DNA of 64,000 nucleotides, from positions 1-64,000 of the forward strand of contig JAGLGN010000031.1 in the NCBI GenBank assembly GCA_023144005.1, in the 5' to 3' direction. Below, one piece after another: positions 15,301-27,500 of this stretch. Position 1 is the first letter of the stretch, and each line of letters starts with the position of its first letter. The position numbers and the translations under genes are program-made. This DNA is from a bacterium. GTDB lineage: Bacteria; AUK180. A model generated the notes under the pieces. That model saw only the letters and a list, made by a program, of their open reading frames with translations. It was not told where the DNA came from and ran no database searches.

Positions 15301-18300
15301 TTTCCGGCTTCGTCAACTGCGGTAACTGCATAGAAATACTCAGCATCAAGATCAAGGGTTGAATCCTGATATGAAGTCGCTGTAATGAGCACATCATTTA
15401 CTTTCGCAGCATTATCGGGTAAAGTAAATTCTGCAGTCTTTTTATAAATATTGTATCCTACGCAATCCTCCGCAACGGCTACCCAACTTGCCAAAACTGC
15501 ATTATTATCAATCACAGCGGTAAATCCGGATGGAGAGCTCGGAAGAGATGCATCCGCTATCACAACAACTTCGGCTGAATATGCCCCTTCATTGGTGGCC
15601 CGATCAATCGCTCTGACTTTGAATGTAACGGATTCCTCATCGAGAAACTTTCCAGAGTAAAAAGTCCTATCTTCGACTGATGTCATAATATCGGGATTGT
15701 CCGGACGAACAATATTCACATAGTAATATGATATTGAATCGTCATCGAGAGCGGGCCAGGTAAATTTGATTTCACCTTCAGGTTTCTTTTCAGCAACAGG
15801 TAGAGCCGGCGCAGCAGGAAACACAGTATCAATATTGAAAAATCTGTCTGTGGAAGTATTGTACTCACCTATATTAGCCCCTGTTTTACTATGGAGATCA
15901 TCAGCGCTGAAGAAAAATTCGGCTTGACCCTCTCCCGTGAAGCCATTTAAATTGATCTCACCAGTATAATTAAGCGGATTCCCAGGATCTATGGAGAGGG
16001 TGATATCATATCTTAAGTTATTGTAAAAATAGTAAAATTCAATAGTACTGGAATCAATCTCCTCTGAGAACTCTACTGAGACTGGAAAAATATCCTCATT
16101 CAGATATTGCTCCCCGTTGATAGAACCAGTAATCTCAATATCAGTGATATACGGGGCATGTATATTCGCTTCAAAAGTAACGGGAGTGCCTATGTTGATC
16201 CCTGTGTTTCCCGCAAGATCAATACCTGAGAATTCAAACTCTCCGGTTCCATCTCCGACATCAAGCAGAAATGTTCCCGTCCAGGTATAAGTACCGCCAT
16301 TTTCAGACACAAATGAAAGAGGGATCTCCTTTTCCCAGTCATTCAAGGACGGAATTTCTGCCTTGAATACGGGATCCTCCCGCAATTCCTCACTTATGTC
16401 AACCGTTACAGATACGATCTCATTGTCAATAATTCCTGAAGGATTAAGTGTAATCGATGTCACTTCAGGCGGAATCATGTCAACAAGAATACTAACTTCA
16501 TTTGAAAAGTTGTCGAGTACATTTCCGTATTGATCCGCTACCTGTGCCTTGTAAAAGTATGTTGATCCGTCGTCTTTATCCCCGGCATCATTAAAAATTG
16601 CACTATCGGTTTCTCCGATCTCACTGTAAGTTCCACTGCTAATTTTTCTATGTATCAAAAAGCTCGGATTCTCCTCACCTGAGCGATCTTTAAGAGCTAC
16701 TGCCACACCGTCAGCCGTTTGACTTAATGACTCTATGAGAGGCGTTGTAGAAGGCGGAGTGGAATCAAATACGATCGTAACGACTTCCGTCTCTTCAGTG
16801 TTGTCCATATCATCTATTGCATAGAATTCAACCGTATGCTCTATCGTGGTATCCGCTATCTGAAACGGACTGCCGCTATAAGTATTCCAGGGTTCGGTAC
16901 TGCTGTATGTGGTGATCCTGTAATGTATGATACTGGTATCAGAATAGTGGCTGGAAAAATTACAGGTATCATAAGTCGCTCCTACGGTATAGACATTTCC
17001 CGAAACAGTATACTTCCCTGTGGGCACAAGGAATGTCATCGGAGGAATGGTATCGATATCGAGAATTCTTCTTTTTTCGTTTTCCTGATTTCCATAATTG
17101 TCAATACCGTAATAATACAGGGAATGATTTCCCGACATTCCTTCTGGAATTGCGATAACATCACCGTGATTAGCGGTATGGTAAGGTTCAAAATCCCACT
17201 TGTAATAAATATCTGCGAGACCCGCAATATCAATATCGTCAGACTCGACAGTGATCAGAGTATTTTTTGATACTTTCGTGTATTCCAAAAAGTGATGAAA
17301 TGGGACTCCGAAAGCAAGTGTAGATTCCGGAGGAGAATGATCGACATCTATTATCTGAGAAATACCGGTTGAAAGGATACTTTCATTACCGGCTAAATCC
17401 ACAGCAGATATCTTATATTCATATGCCCCGTCATTGTACATCACTTCCGTAAAAGACAAATCAGTGGATTGCCCGATCTCAGTGTCATCCCTGTATATCA
17501 CATATCTAATGACATCCGATTCAGGCGAAGCTGACCAGTTCACTATGATGGAATTTTGATCTACGGAAGTGGTTGGCTGGTCAGGCAGGGCCGGAGCATC
17601 AAAATCCGTCACAACATTCAGAATATCCTCAGAAAAAGGATTTGCTTCATCATAAACCCTCAGGGCTATTATCAGATCAGTCCCGGATGTAATCCCAATA
17701 GGGAGAGTGATAGTGAACAACAATCCTTCCTGGACCTGTTCTGCGCCTGTTAGAATTTCAGTCCAAGCAGACCCGTTGTCGGCGGAGTATCTTAGTGTGA
17801 AGTGATCGAATGAATCATCAGTAGCAGAACCTCTTATCTCAAATGTTCTCCCGACCGATTCGCCCTCACCGGGAGTTGTTATCAGAGCATAAGGGAGCTC
17901 CCTGTCAACTTTTATCTCGATCTTCTTGTTTGATTCACTCCCACTCTGTACTGCTGCGATTTCCGCATAATAATATCCGTCTATGGCAGTTTCAAGATCC
18001 AGATCAGAACCGTCCCATTCACATATATGAACTCCCGTTGTTTTGGACTCTTCAGAAAGAAGTGTTTTTACCAGTGAATCATCCGATTTTTTCTTTATCA
18101 ACAGTGTGATCGTACTGTCACTTGCTATCGTATAAGAAAAAACAGCGGAATCTTTATTCCCGTCGCTATTCGGAGAAATACTTGTATTGTCAACGGTGAA
18201 GTCTGTTATGAAACCCGTTTGAACATCATACGATAAGTGGCAAGTATTTTTCACTTCTCCACCGATAAATGCGCTCACCCGCACATTGTATATCCCGTAG

Positions 18301-20960
18301 AGTCCGCCTGTATCCCAGGTACCGAGAACATTGCCGTTGACATTGTCTACGGATGAATTTATTGGAGTCCAGACACCCGGATTTGCGGCATCCTCATAAT
18401 CAAGGACAAAATACTCCATATCCGCAAGGATTGTGCTTCCGTCTGCGCTGATATTGTCGCTTGCAATACCTATGATATCAACATCCGCAGTGGTAATGAT
18501 TGTATCTTTTACCGGAGAATATATATATGCAATGGGTTTATACATTTCACTCGAATTATCCATGATCCACACATTATCCTTTGCCTCGGCTCCGCGTGAG
18601 GAAATGAAACCGATATTGCTTCCGCCTGAATAATAATTTGCATCAATATCCTTCCCGCCGTAGATAGTGTATAACCGAGTATCAGACCCGTCGGAAGATA
18701 TCGACATTATATCATTGTTTTCAACTCCCGATTTTGACTGGAACATGATCCGGTCACCGTCGGCGCTCCAAGAAGGATTGTCGACAACTAAAGAAGAAGT
18801 AAGATTCTTGAAATCCAATCCATCAGTTGAAATCGTGCAAATAGAGTGTTTATCTGTATTAAGAACGGATCTCCTGAAAGTAATTCTGGTTCCATCAGGT
18901 GATATTTTCGGACCACGATATACAACCGAAGAAGACCTGTCGGGATTATATATATGTGTAAGGGAAGTGGGATTGCTAACAGAAACTTTTACAATGCCTG
19001 AAGCACTTGCAGAAGTATCACCGCCTCTTATGAAAATTATCTCGGAACCGTCAGGTGTCCAAGATGGAGTGAAGGCATAATTCCAGAAATCTGAAATCGG
19101 ACAGGAATAAACCTGTTGTGCATTCCCGAAAGGATCGGGAATATTGTCACTCTCCGAATCAATTTGTTTCATACGAATACCATGTGATTCCACATAGCAT
19201 ACCCAATTCCCGTCAGGGCTTATCTGGGGACTGTCATGATCAATGTTGCCGGAAGTGAGAACAATACTGTTCTGCGATGACAATGAATACAAAACGACTT
19301 GATTGTAACCTGAAGCATCCTCCTGATTGCAGACAGCCCAATTCCCGTCAGGCGTGACACCACCGAGATTGCTTTTACTCGTATCGTCAAAGGTGATCTG
19401 GCGGGTTCCGGCAATATTGATCGTAACCATATCAATAGAAGACAGATTGGAATCCGAATCAGTAACAACCAATTTCAAAGTATAGATTCCCTCATGAGCC
19501 CCGATGCGGGTATCCCATATGCTGAGAATACTATCGTCAACATAGTGACTATTTGAACATAATTGTGTCCAACTGGAAGGGGTCTTTCCCTCACCGTATG
19601 AAAGCTGATACGAACTAAAACTAGAAAGAATACTTCCATCAACACTTCGTCGGCTTCTTGCATTTCCTGTAATATTAATGATGCCGACCTTGTCAGTCAA
19701 ATCCGGTGGAGAAGTAATTTGGGAAACAGGATAGTGAATGGTGTAGGGGTTATCCATGATCCAAATATTGTTAATCAAGTCGGGGGCACGGTCTGAAATA
19801 AAGCATATCTTGTTGCTGCTTGAATAATAATTGGCATTAACATTTTTCACACCCTGCACTGTATATATCCGATTGTCGGAACCGTCAGAAGATATCGTCA
19901 TTATATCATAATTCTCAGTTCCTGTTTTCAAATGGAATATGATTCGCTCACCATTAGGACTCCAAGAGGGATTGCCAGCAACTAAATTTGGAGTGAGGAT
20001 CTTATAATTCGTTCCATCTAATGAAACCGTACAAATATAGTGTTTATCATATTTCGGAAAAGTACGCCTAAAAACAACCTTATTACCGTCTGAAGATACC
20101 TTGGGGCCGCGATAAGTAACCGAAGAGGATCTATCGGCGTTATATATGTGTGTAATAGAACCTGGATCACTGACGGAGACTCTCACGATACCCGAAGCAC
20201 TCGCGGAAGTATCACCACCCCTGATAAATACTATCTCGGAACCGTCAGGTGTCCAAGATGGAGTGAAGGCATAATTCCAGAAATCGGTATCTGGACAGAA
20301 GTATACTTGACGGACATTTCCGGAAGTGTCTGGAACGCCATCACCATCTGAATCTATCTGTTTCATATAAATCCCAAATGATTCCACATAGCATACCCAA
20401 TTCCCGTCAGGGCTAATTTGAGGACTGTCATGATCAATGTTGCCGGAAGTGAGCACAATACTGTTCTGCGATGACAGTGAATACAAAACGACTTGATTAT
20501 AACCTGAAGCATCCTCCTGATTGCAGACAGCCCAATTCCCGTCAGGCGTGACACCTCCAAGATTGCTCTTATTCACATCAGTATTATCAGAAATACAAAT
20601 AGAATTTGCCTCTGATACTGTAACTGAATACTCGTCTGATGTCGCTGTATTCGCTGTATCCCACGCTCTGACTTTATCTATCTCTAGTTTAATATTAAAA
20701 ACCGCAGAATATTTTCCGGTGGAAATAAGTGTGCCGAAAGTTAGAAGATTCCACGAACCTCCATCATCCGTAGAATACTGGAATTCAATCCCTCCCGAAG
20801 CATCGGAATCCGTACAGGAAATTTTATACTCGGCACCCAGGATAAGCTGCTGGCTTTCCAGTCCCCTCATATCGTATATCTTCACATCTGAAGGCGCGGT
20901 AGCGCAGATAAGAGTACTTAAAGAAAAAACAAATACAAGAAGTATTATAAGCTTTCTCAT
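12306..20960 (-). CDS. Giant secreted propeller/FnIII/Ig protein
   Basis: About 2884 aa from the chosen start. A signal peptide (KLIILLVFVFSLSTLICA) is followed by an Ig-like domain and two TolB/PD40-type beta-propellers with SPDGNWVCYVES and PSWTPDGSEIVFIRGGD blades. Then come many alternating fibronectin-III and Big-type repeats. The Big-type repeats read like EFSGSDLSGKVG and SGKTFIIDTTPP; the FnIII repeats like YYYSVSAVDEAGNE. It ends in an FnIII domain with no sorting signal or barrel. Start 20960 is preferred over 20999 because GAGGTG lies just before it and it follows the previous stop by three bases. It is the last gene of the giant operon and probably a surface or periplasmic fibre. 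No enzymatic domain is seen. Confidence 0.8.
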   Translation of the reverse strand: MRKLIILLVFVFSLSTLICATAPSDVKIYDMRGLESQQLILGAEYKISCTDSDASGGIEFQYSTDDGGSWNLLTFGTLISTGKYSAVFNIKLEIDKVRAWDTANTATSDEYSVTVSEANSICISDNTDVNKSNLGGVTPDGNWAVCNQEDASGYNQVVLYSLSSQNSIVLTSGNIDHDSPQISPDGNWVCYVESFGIYMKQIDSDGDGVPDTSGNVRQVYFCPDTDFWNYAFTPSWTPDGSEIVFIRGGDTSASASGIVRVSVSDPGSITHIYNADRSSSVTYRGPKVSSDGNKVVFRRTFPKYDKHYICTVSLDGTNYKILTPNLVAGNPSWSPNGERIIFHLKTGTENYDIMTISSDGSDNRIYTVQGVKNVNANYYSSSNKICFISDRAPDLINNIWIMDNPYTIHYPVSQITSPPDLTDKVGIINITGNARSRRSVDGSILSSFSSYQLSYGEGKTPSSWTQLCSNSHYVDDSILSIWDTRIGAHEGIYTLKLVVTDSDSNLSSIDMVTINIAGTRQITFDDTSKSNLGGVTPDGNWAVCNQEDASGYNQVVLYSLSSQNSIVLTSGNIDHDSPQISPDGNWVCYVESHGIRMKQIDSESDNIPDPFGNAQQVYSCPISDFWNYAFTPSWTPDGSEIIFIRGGDTSASASGIVKVSVSNPTSLTHIYNPDRSSSVVYRGPKISPDGTRITFRRSVLNTDKHSICTISTDGLDFKNLTSSLVVDNPSWSADGDRIMFQSKSGVENNDIMSISSDGSDTRLYTIYGGKDIDANYYSGGSNIGFISSRGAEAKDNVWIMDNSSEMYKPIAYIYSPVKDTIITTADVDIIGIASDNISADGSTILADMEYFVLDYEDAANPGVWTPINSSVDNVNGNVLGTWDTGGLYGIYNVRVSAFIGGEVKNTCHLSYDVQTGFITDFTVDNTSISPNSDGNKDSAVFSYTIASDSTITLLIKKKSDDSLVKTLLSEESKTTGVHICEWDGSDLDLETAIDGYYYAEIAAVQSGSESNKKIEIKVDRELPYALITTPGEGESVGRTFEIRGSATDDSFDHFTLRYSADNGSAWTEILTGAEQVQEGLLFTITLPIGITSGTDLIIALRVYDEANPFSEDILNVVTDFDAPALPDQPTTSVDQNSIIVNWSASPESDVIRYVIYRDDTEIGQSTDLSFTEVMYNDGAYEYKISAVDLAGNESILSTGISQIIDVDHSPPESTLAFGVPFHHFLEYTKVSKNTLITVESDDIDIAGLADIYYKWDFEPYHTANHGDVIAIPEGMSGNHSLYYYGIDNYGNQENEKRRILDIDTIPPMTFLVPTGKYTVSGNVYTVGATYDTCNFSSHYSDTSIIHYRITTYSSTEPWNTYSGSPFQIADTTIEHTVEFYAIDDMDNTEETEVVTIVFDSTPPSTTPLIESLSQTADGVAVALKDRSGEENPSFLIHRKISSGTYSEIGETDSAIFNDAGDKDDGSTYFYKAQVADQYGNVLDNFSNEVSILVDMIPPEVTSITLNPSGIIDNEIVSVTVDISEELREDPVFKAEIPSLNDWEKEIPLSFVSENGGTYTWTGTFLLDVGDGTGEFEFSGIDLAGNTGINIGTPVTFEANIHAPYITDIEITGSINGEQYLNEDIFPVSVEFSEEIDSSTIEFYYFYNNLRYDITLSIDPGNPLNYTGEINLNGFTGEGQAEFFFSADDLHSKTGANIGEYNTSTDRFFNIDTVFPAAPALPVAEKKPEGEIKFTWPALDDDSISYYYVNIVRPDNPDIMTSVEDRTFYSGKFLDEESVTFKVRAIDRATNEGAYSAEVVVIADASLPSSPSGFTAVIDNNAVLASWVAVAEDCVGYNIYKKTAEFTLPDNAAKVNDVLITATSYQDSTLDLDAEYFYAVTAVDEAGNESEVSDRASIQWDIYPPTAQISIIPGSPVKAGDLAIALQVSEPLDTSKSYSLSIKTAGMAAVQNLILTPANDEDTVFTASYTVDSTSGDGEAVFEFSGSDLSGKVGDQITSGKTFIIDTTPPGIPQYLYAQPLGNGEIKITWSPPQGELPSEYFLYRSDDPDQAGQKLDVSIINCEYIDVPDLDAIYYYSVSAVDEAGNEGDIAGPAEVGCDSISPTAIIVLSQESPLTVGKLLISLELSEIVKNEPILQMVTYNGDYFMINLQGSEKSWSGSIYLNETTSDGPGYFDFYAVDFSDNIGKEITEGTDFIIETSPPTAFIEGFPLIVGSNLHYGFTLTSNEPLTEVPKINVQYYDREKQEITLQSGNDELTVFNGSVWIPAGASSGPAEFQFEGNDKYGNTGTVITSGKEFSVDSYPPSSPVIILAKAFPNRMVQLRWLCADTDIAEFEILVEGEEFSEIYYMNKKEIYLHTPDDGNYSFSVRAIDYVGNTGEYSSPVTLTTDGTPPYFTISCLPFPIVSPGDYTFSVFSSENLQSMPVIKWKPEYSDKVTVSGISQVSDNEYSFVLSITGNEYDGLSHFEATGYDLVGNIGNEILSGKNHLVEISKPVCWITTNPSSPFGLGSININLKTNENIQGTPTLTAHFDGSGTQDIILTGSGNLWTGVLDTTSVAQGAGYFSFAATDFADKTSDSTSILSGRDFEVDLTDPAAPTLNAEHIQGGKIRLYWTEPAGENLVYRLKRGVTDQLSSAVEIADGIQGDEYFDYVSAAGDYYYWLNAVDDAGNESDYSGSGTYVNIGVFPPIITYPTTYSVNADPFIVNGSPQTIKGTADPGATIELFRGDTSVAAGIGVDANGDWEYTLLAISEGSDFVITAISTLDGVPSEKSLSITLTRDDIPGVPSGLVVVGHDTKISITWDGNPIETDIAGYNIYRDNDPRAINRNLIVHLGSVPHQYYDIGLTNGRTYSYQITAVDSNGNESPHSDEISTQPIASAIWGVE
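19191..19385 (-). repeat. internal duplication, copy 2 core
   Basis: This is near-identical to 20385-20579 at an exact offset of 1194 bases (398 codons). It encodes the same blade (SKSNLGGVTPDGNWAVC and onward). The whole propeller is duplicated, but this core has changed least. Confidence 0.8.
20385..20579 (-). repeat. internal duplication, copy 1 core
   Basis: Partner of the block at 19191-19385; offset 1194 bases, in frame. It encodes the N-terminal part of the first beta-propeller of the 2897-codon ORF. Confidence 0.8.
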
Positions 20961-20962
20961 GA

Positions 20963-21550
20963 TCACCTCTTCTCTACTATTGAGATCAAACGCATACAAT
21001 CAAACCTTACCGTTTTAATATACTGGAAATCCGGGTAATCAGAAATGATTTCCTCGTAAACACCTATCGCCCTTTCGTAGTCGTTTAGCTTTTCATACGC
21101 TTTGCCTTTTCGGTATTTAACACTGACCAAATACTTACTGTCTGGATGAAGAGCTTCAAATTCACTGTATTGCAGTGCGGCTTGTTCATATCGCATGGCA
21201 AAAAAGTAGCAATCGCCAATCCATTTAAATGCGATGGCTGAAGTCTCGCTACCCCCTTGGGCGGCGCTTTCCCGGAAGGCGGAAATTGCCATTTCTATCG
21301 GATATATCCTATTTTCCACCTTGAGGGCGTTCTCTTTATCCCACAAGTAGTAAAGGGCAATTCCCTTTTCAAAAAGCACCTCTGAAGCGAAGTCACCAGC
21401 GGCAGGCATCAATAAATCGCATTTCTCTACCGCTGCTTCGAATTTTCCTTTCTTTATCAGATTCCTGATCTCCACAAGCCCGGATTCTGCGAATACTGAA
21501 ACACATATCATCATAACAACGATCAATGTACTAATCTTGTTAATTTTCAT
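20963..21550 (-). CDS. Secreted TPR protein
   Basis: This 195-aa protein has a signal peptide (ISTLIVVMMICVSVFA) and about four tetratricopeptide-like helix pairs. The clearest are AIAFKWIGDCYFFAMRYEQAALQYSEF and KYRKGKAYEKLNDYERAIGVYEEI, resembling YbgF/BamD-type TPRs. The start overlaps the stop of the 5920-aa gene by one base, and its stop lies three bases before the next start. It therefore belongs to the same operon and may be an assembly or chaperone factor for the two giants. Confidence 0.8.
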   Translation of the reverse strand: MKINKISTLIVVMMICVSVFAESGLVEIRNLIKKGKFEAAVEKCDLLMPAAGDFASEVLFEKGIALYYLWDKENALKVENRIYPIEMAISAFRESAAQGGSETSAIAFKWIGDCYFFAMRYEQAALQYSEFEALHPDSKYLVSVKYRKGKAYEKLNDYERAIGVYEEIISDYPDFQYIKTVRFDCMRLISIVEKR

Positions 21551-24500
21551 TATTCCACCTCCCTGTAAAGGGATTCATAGTATAGAAGCAGTTTATCCAT
21601 CTGCAAAAGGCACTCTTTGGTGTCTACATCAATTACTTGCCTTACGTTTCCGATGGACTTAAGGATATCCGAAACTGCCTTGTCAAGCTCATCGATCGTA
21701 CCCGGATATTCTGCGATACGCTCAAATATTTTGATTGCATTACCGATCTTATTGCTGTACTGTGTAATTGCTGTAATCTCCGCAAGTTTCTCCATGATGC
21801 TCTCTTTTAATCCGGCAACTGTTGACGCAACCGTTACATTTCTTTGAACGGTCTCGGAATTAAACCAGATATTATCCACCTTATACAATGTGTTCGTATT
21901 AAAATCCAGATCTCCCGAATAATCGGGGATCCTGATCAAGTACCTGGCGCTGAATTCACTTTCGCTCGAGGCAAAGTCAAATGTGATCGTATTTTCATCT
22001 ATCACTCCGCTGTCATAAGCTTTCAATATCTCAACATTTTGAGGTACCGTTTCAATGATTCTGATATCGGTCGAAATATCCGCTATTACATTGATCGTTA
22101 CAACCGCAACCATGCCGGGAAGGTATTCCCCTGTACTTGCGGGAGCAAAATAATCAATATTTCGGGAGATTATCTCTTCCATTGAAATGTTACCGGCATT
22201 ATTCAGGAGATCAAAACCGTAATAAGAGGCCTTTCCGTCACCAAACGAATTTAAACTGATCACCGGAGCAGGGATGTTGCCAGAGATAGTAATAGTTCCC
22301 GGAATCTCCTGCGACACCACCGTAGCATCATACACTTCCAGCCGTTGTATCCATCCCTCAACGGGAATTGTACCTGCATTGCTTATGATTGAATCGGAAA
22401 TATCAACAATGTAGTCGTTTTCGGGATATTCTCCCGTATATTTCAGATTGAACAGTTCAGGAGAACCACCTTCGGAAATCATTTGGATATACCCAGAGGA
22501 AAGAAGGCCCTTACCGGAGAAAACATGCTCTTTAAGCTCTTCTGATGTACTTCCCGGCAGATTTTCATCTTTTTCGTTAATCCAGTATACATTGTACATT
22601 CCTGTTCTCATTTCATCAACGAAGTCAACGATATTGTCAACTATCAATAAATCCGGCAATCCACTCAGGAACTCAAGGGTTTCCGGCTCTTCAAATCCTT
22701 CGCCGTTCAATAGTAGCACCCTTTCAAATTCAGAAGCAGCTACAATCGTCTCGGTTGCCGGCACAAGGATCACTTCGATCGTAAACTCCTCTGTTGTATT
22801 GTCGACATTATCCGAGGCTTTATATGAAATGGTATATTTTCCCGGAATACTGAAAGGTAACACGAACTGATCAACATAGTTCATCCATCCGGTATCATTC
22901 TGGCCTGAAGCACTTGCGACCCTGTATTGGATATTCTTGACACCGCTCAAGGCATCCTGTGTTATCAGAGAAAACAATGTCCCTTTGAAAACGAGAGTGT
23001 TGACCCCTGAAATCTTAAACGGGTGATAGTCAAGAGCGATCTCGGGCGGGGTGCCGTCCACGGTGAAAGAGGCAGAGCTGCTGATTTCCGTATTGCACGC
23101 ATTGTCCTTCCCGTAATAACTCATTTCGTGGAGACCTTCCGCAAGGCCTGAGAAATAAACAGGCATGAGGTATTGCTGGAGTTCACTTTCATCAATTGAG
23201 AACATCACATTTTCAACACCTGAAGAATACAACCCTCCGTCCACAGAAGATATTTCCAGATTACTCATATCCGAGACAAAGGTAGTACCGGCAATCTGAT
23301 AAATACTTCCGTTAAAATTGACTGATGAGACAGGTGAAATAAGATCAATGAAGACACTTTCGTAATAAACATTGCTCTCAAGGCCCTCAACATCAACTGC
23401 AGTTAACTCAAATGCATACAACTCGTCGGTATATGCCATTCCATCCGAAGAAAGCCCGTTCCAGATAAATGTATTTTCTTCATTCGGCAGCACATATCTG
23501 TGATCCTCAAAGAGTACATTACCTCCTCTATCGAAAACCCTTAAATCCGCTCTGGCAAATTTATCCATTGTAAAACGAAGTTCGCAGATATCCAGACAAT
23601 TATCACCGTTGGGACTGAAATACAAAGGAATTACTGTAGAACTGATAAATTCGGGCCGGGTTTCATCACCGTAATAGCCGGAAAGAATAAACAATCCCGA
23701 AATGGAATCAACCATGACCGTTAAGCTGTTTCCTGCGGTATCGCGCAAAATCTGAATGTCATCGGTTTGAGCGATATGCCACATCCCGGATTCGTCATTA
23801 TATGTCCAGACCTGAAGACGGGTCTCATCAAGTCCCTCTACCTCTTCATCGGTATAGGTGAAGGTAAGCTCAATGGAATTATTGAATTCCGTCTGGCCTG
23901 AAAGCAATTTGATATCGTAAACCTCAGATATAATCGGTTCGATATTCTCAAGGTTCGTATTTTCACCGGGAATACTGTTGACCGGAAGCGAAGATATCAT
24001 CAGCGTATCCACCGGAGAAAGCAGGTCACTCGGATCCACGGTCGCGATAACATCACATTCCAGATTGGCAACGCTGCCGGGAACATTCCACTGACCCTGT
24101 TCACATTCGGGATGTTCCGTAAGACCAAGTATACTGATATTGCCGCTGTTTCCCGAATTGTACTCCGAATAAACTATCTTTGTGCCATCCCGTGAAATCG
24201 CCGGATACGCGATCGCATAACCGAATGACATCGCGGCGATTTCCATATTGTTAGCTATGATAGTATCATTTCTGCCGAGGAAATCGACCTTCCCTATTGA
24301 ATATTCCAGAATATCGGGCTTGCCGGGTAAAATTGTATAATTAACTTGCTCACCGAATGGATCGGGAGAGGCAGAGAATTTCGGAACCACCAGACAGTCC
24401 TCACCGGGGATCATATTGTCGGCAAGAGCGTAGTATACATATTTACTGTCGGAAGACCAACCGATCATATCGACGGCATAGGATGTAGTCATATCGAAAT

Positions 24501-27500
24501 CAGCGATCTCAACAGCCGGAGCACCGTTATAATCCTGCAAATTACCGGCCTCATCCAAAAATACCACTTTTATACTGTAAATGTTTCCAGCGACCCATGA
24601 GAAATAGGCGAGCTTTCTATTATCAGGAGATATCAAAGGTTGCCAGCACCATTCATCATTTTCGCTTATCTTCTGGTATACAGGAACACTCCCTGCCAGA
24701 TTTACGGTGTAAACAGGATTAGGATTCCCCTGTTCGTTCGAATCAGGAGTTCCGTTCACGGCAAGGAATTGCCCGTTATTGCTCCAGTCTATACCGTATG
24801 AGAAAGCATAGAGTTCCCTTACTGTGCTTATCCCGGACTCATTGTATATCTTCAATGTTGTTCCGCCGTTAGTTCTTGAAATGAACGCCAGATCATTTGC
24901 CTGCTTATTCCATACATGATCCCATTCAAGCACCGATTCGTCAATAATATCGGTTGTATTGTTTATGAGATCCAGGATCTCGATCTTATACCCCCTGAAA
25001 TATGCCAGATAATTATCATCAAAGGAGAGTTTCGGAACATCAGTCGGCGGCGGATACCAGGTCTGCCACCATGGCCAACCGGCCGGCTTGAACGCCTCGG
25101 GCACATTATTGACAATTAGCGTGCCGTCTATATTACCGCTCCAGATCCCAGCGTTTCGGGAAATATTGTACGGGAGAGTTATGCCGGGCTGGATAAAACA
25201 GTTGTTACACCTACATTCATCCTCTGAAAGCATATATGTCACTATTTCACCGCTGCTGTTGAAGATCGGCTGGCCTGTGAAATATCCGGTCGGGAATTCA
25301 ATCGTATTGTCCAAAGCGATCGTCGTTATCTTTCGGGTGGTATCGAGATCCACACTGACCGAATCGATGTCCTGATTACCGTTGGGATCTTCGGCGGTAA
25401 GGGTACAGGTATATGTTCCCTCGGGTGCTGACAGTCCTGATGCATCATTTCCATCCCATGTAAAGATATAATTTGTCGTTTCAGCTGCTCCCGCAATGGA
25501 GTAAATCGCCTGGCCTGTGATCATACTTGTGATATCTAAGGTCCAGTATTCAATGCCTCTGTCATCACTTACATTCAAGGTAAATATTACCTGGTCTTCA
25601 CATTCATCTCCATCAGGAGAAAATTTCGTAAGATCAGAGGTTAATGTCACTACCGGAGAAAGATCCGTCACAGAAAGTGAAAGGCTTGATTCACCGCTGA
25701 TATTCAAAACATTATCGACCGCGCAAAGCGTATATTCAGCGTCATATCCTTCGGGAAGAACCTCATCAAGGTAAGTTGCGGCTCCGAATGCTATGTCGGC
25801 GATCTTTTTGTTGTTTCTACTCAGTATGTACGAGTTCACGCCGGAATGAGCGTCAGTTAATCCGGAATGATCGTCGGTTGATCCGGTAAAACTCACCAAA
25901 ACACCGTCAAATGTGAGAACCGCGGTTGTAAGCAGTGGAACTGTCGGAGGAATTGAATCGAGAATGACCGTTTTGTCAACTGTAGTGGAAATATTACCCA
26001 GATTATCCGAAACATATGCGGATATGGTATGACTGCCGTCGAGCAGAGTCATATTGAAATCCTGTGTATACTCGATATCTGTTCCGCCGTCAATTGAGTA
26101 ATAGCGTTTTTCCAGACCGGAGCCGGAATCCGTACCTGATATTCCGAAATAGGTTTCAGTTGAAACATAGAGATCACTGGAAGCATCTAAGTAAGCGGGC
26201 CCTGAAACCACTGAGATCAAAGCCACCGGAACTTCTCCATCCAGGAAGATGTCATAAGTGATTTCTTCGGTCTCATTCCCGAGCAAGTCGGCGGATTTGA
26301 CGGTCAGAATATGACTCCCCTGGCCAATTATCTGCAAGGCAGTAGAATACAGTATATAAGCTCCGTCATCCACTTTATAATAACATTGCGCTAAATCCTC
26401 ACCACAGCCCGCATCTGTAAATTCCAGTGTGATATCAGTCGTTGAAAGGACATAAAGCGGATCTTCACCGTAACTGTTGGTTGCGGTCAGGGTTATTTCA
26501 GGTGGCGTATTGTCCATGGTAAAATCTTCAGTATTCTCAGTTTCGGTGTTGAATACATTATCTTCCGAATAATACGATACGGTCAACGGACCATCTTCAG
26601 AAGTGATTGTAAACGGGACATCATAAATCGAATAACCATCGGTACCGTATTTGAAGTAACTGTTCCTGACTCCTGAAGTTGAGTATGAGGAGTGCTCGGA
26701 AACCGAGATTGTGAACAATGTTTCGTGATTCACATAAGTACCAGAAGAAGGGCCTGATGTCGCCAGCGTGGAATCAGGCGGAAGATCATCTATGTCCACG
26801 ATCAATTCGCCGACAGGCCCGTATGTACCATCACCGGTATTCACCGCCTTATAGAAGATCGAATATGTCGCCTGAGCCGACGGATACAAAGGAATCGAAT
26901 ATGTCAGATAAGTTCCCTCGACGCTGTCATTATTGTACTCTATCAGGTCAAATGCGGACCCCGGACATCTGTTTTCAAGTGTAAAGACATAATCCAAAGA
27001 CGCAAAAAGCTGAGTATCCGTTTCATGAAGAGGCTTATCCGAGATGGCCAATACACAGTTGATCTCATCGGTAACTTTGATGGTAAATTCATAATCTCCA
27101 GTGGAATTGCCTAAATTGTCCACGGCGCTGTAAGTGATAGTGTATAGGCCGGTCGCAGCAAGTATAAACTCCACTTCATCACTGTCAGTGATGATAGAAG
27201 ACCCTCCGTTTATCGAATATGTAATATTGTCGATCCCGGAACCAGTGTCGGCTGCGCTTATTGTATAGGAGTAACCTGTAATGGTCTCGGCATAATTTCC
27301 CTCTCTGTTTATATAGAAGCCGTTAATCGTGAAATCCAGGGAAGGAGCGCTTTCATCAAGTATCGAATTCACAGAGACGATTTCGCTGAAGTTACCTACA
27401 TTGTCCACTCCTCTGAAATAAAGAGGAGTTCCCGCTTCGGAATACCCGCCGGGATACTGAACGGAGTTTACCCAGAAAATGCCGTCCGTTGAATACTGGG

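Noticed and set aside
20521-21018. 165-aa plus-strand ORF opposite the giant gene
   Set aside because: It is antisense to the signal peptide and first domain of the 2897-codon ORF, has no ribosome site or family features, and mirrors the codon pattern of the real gene.
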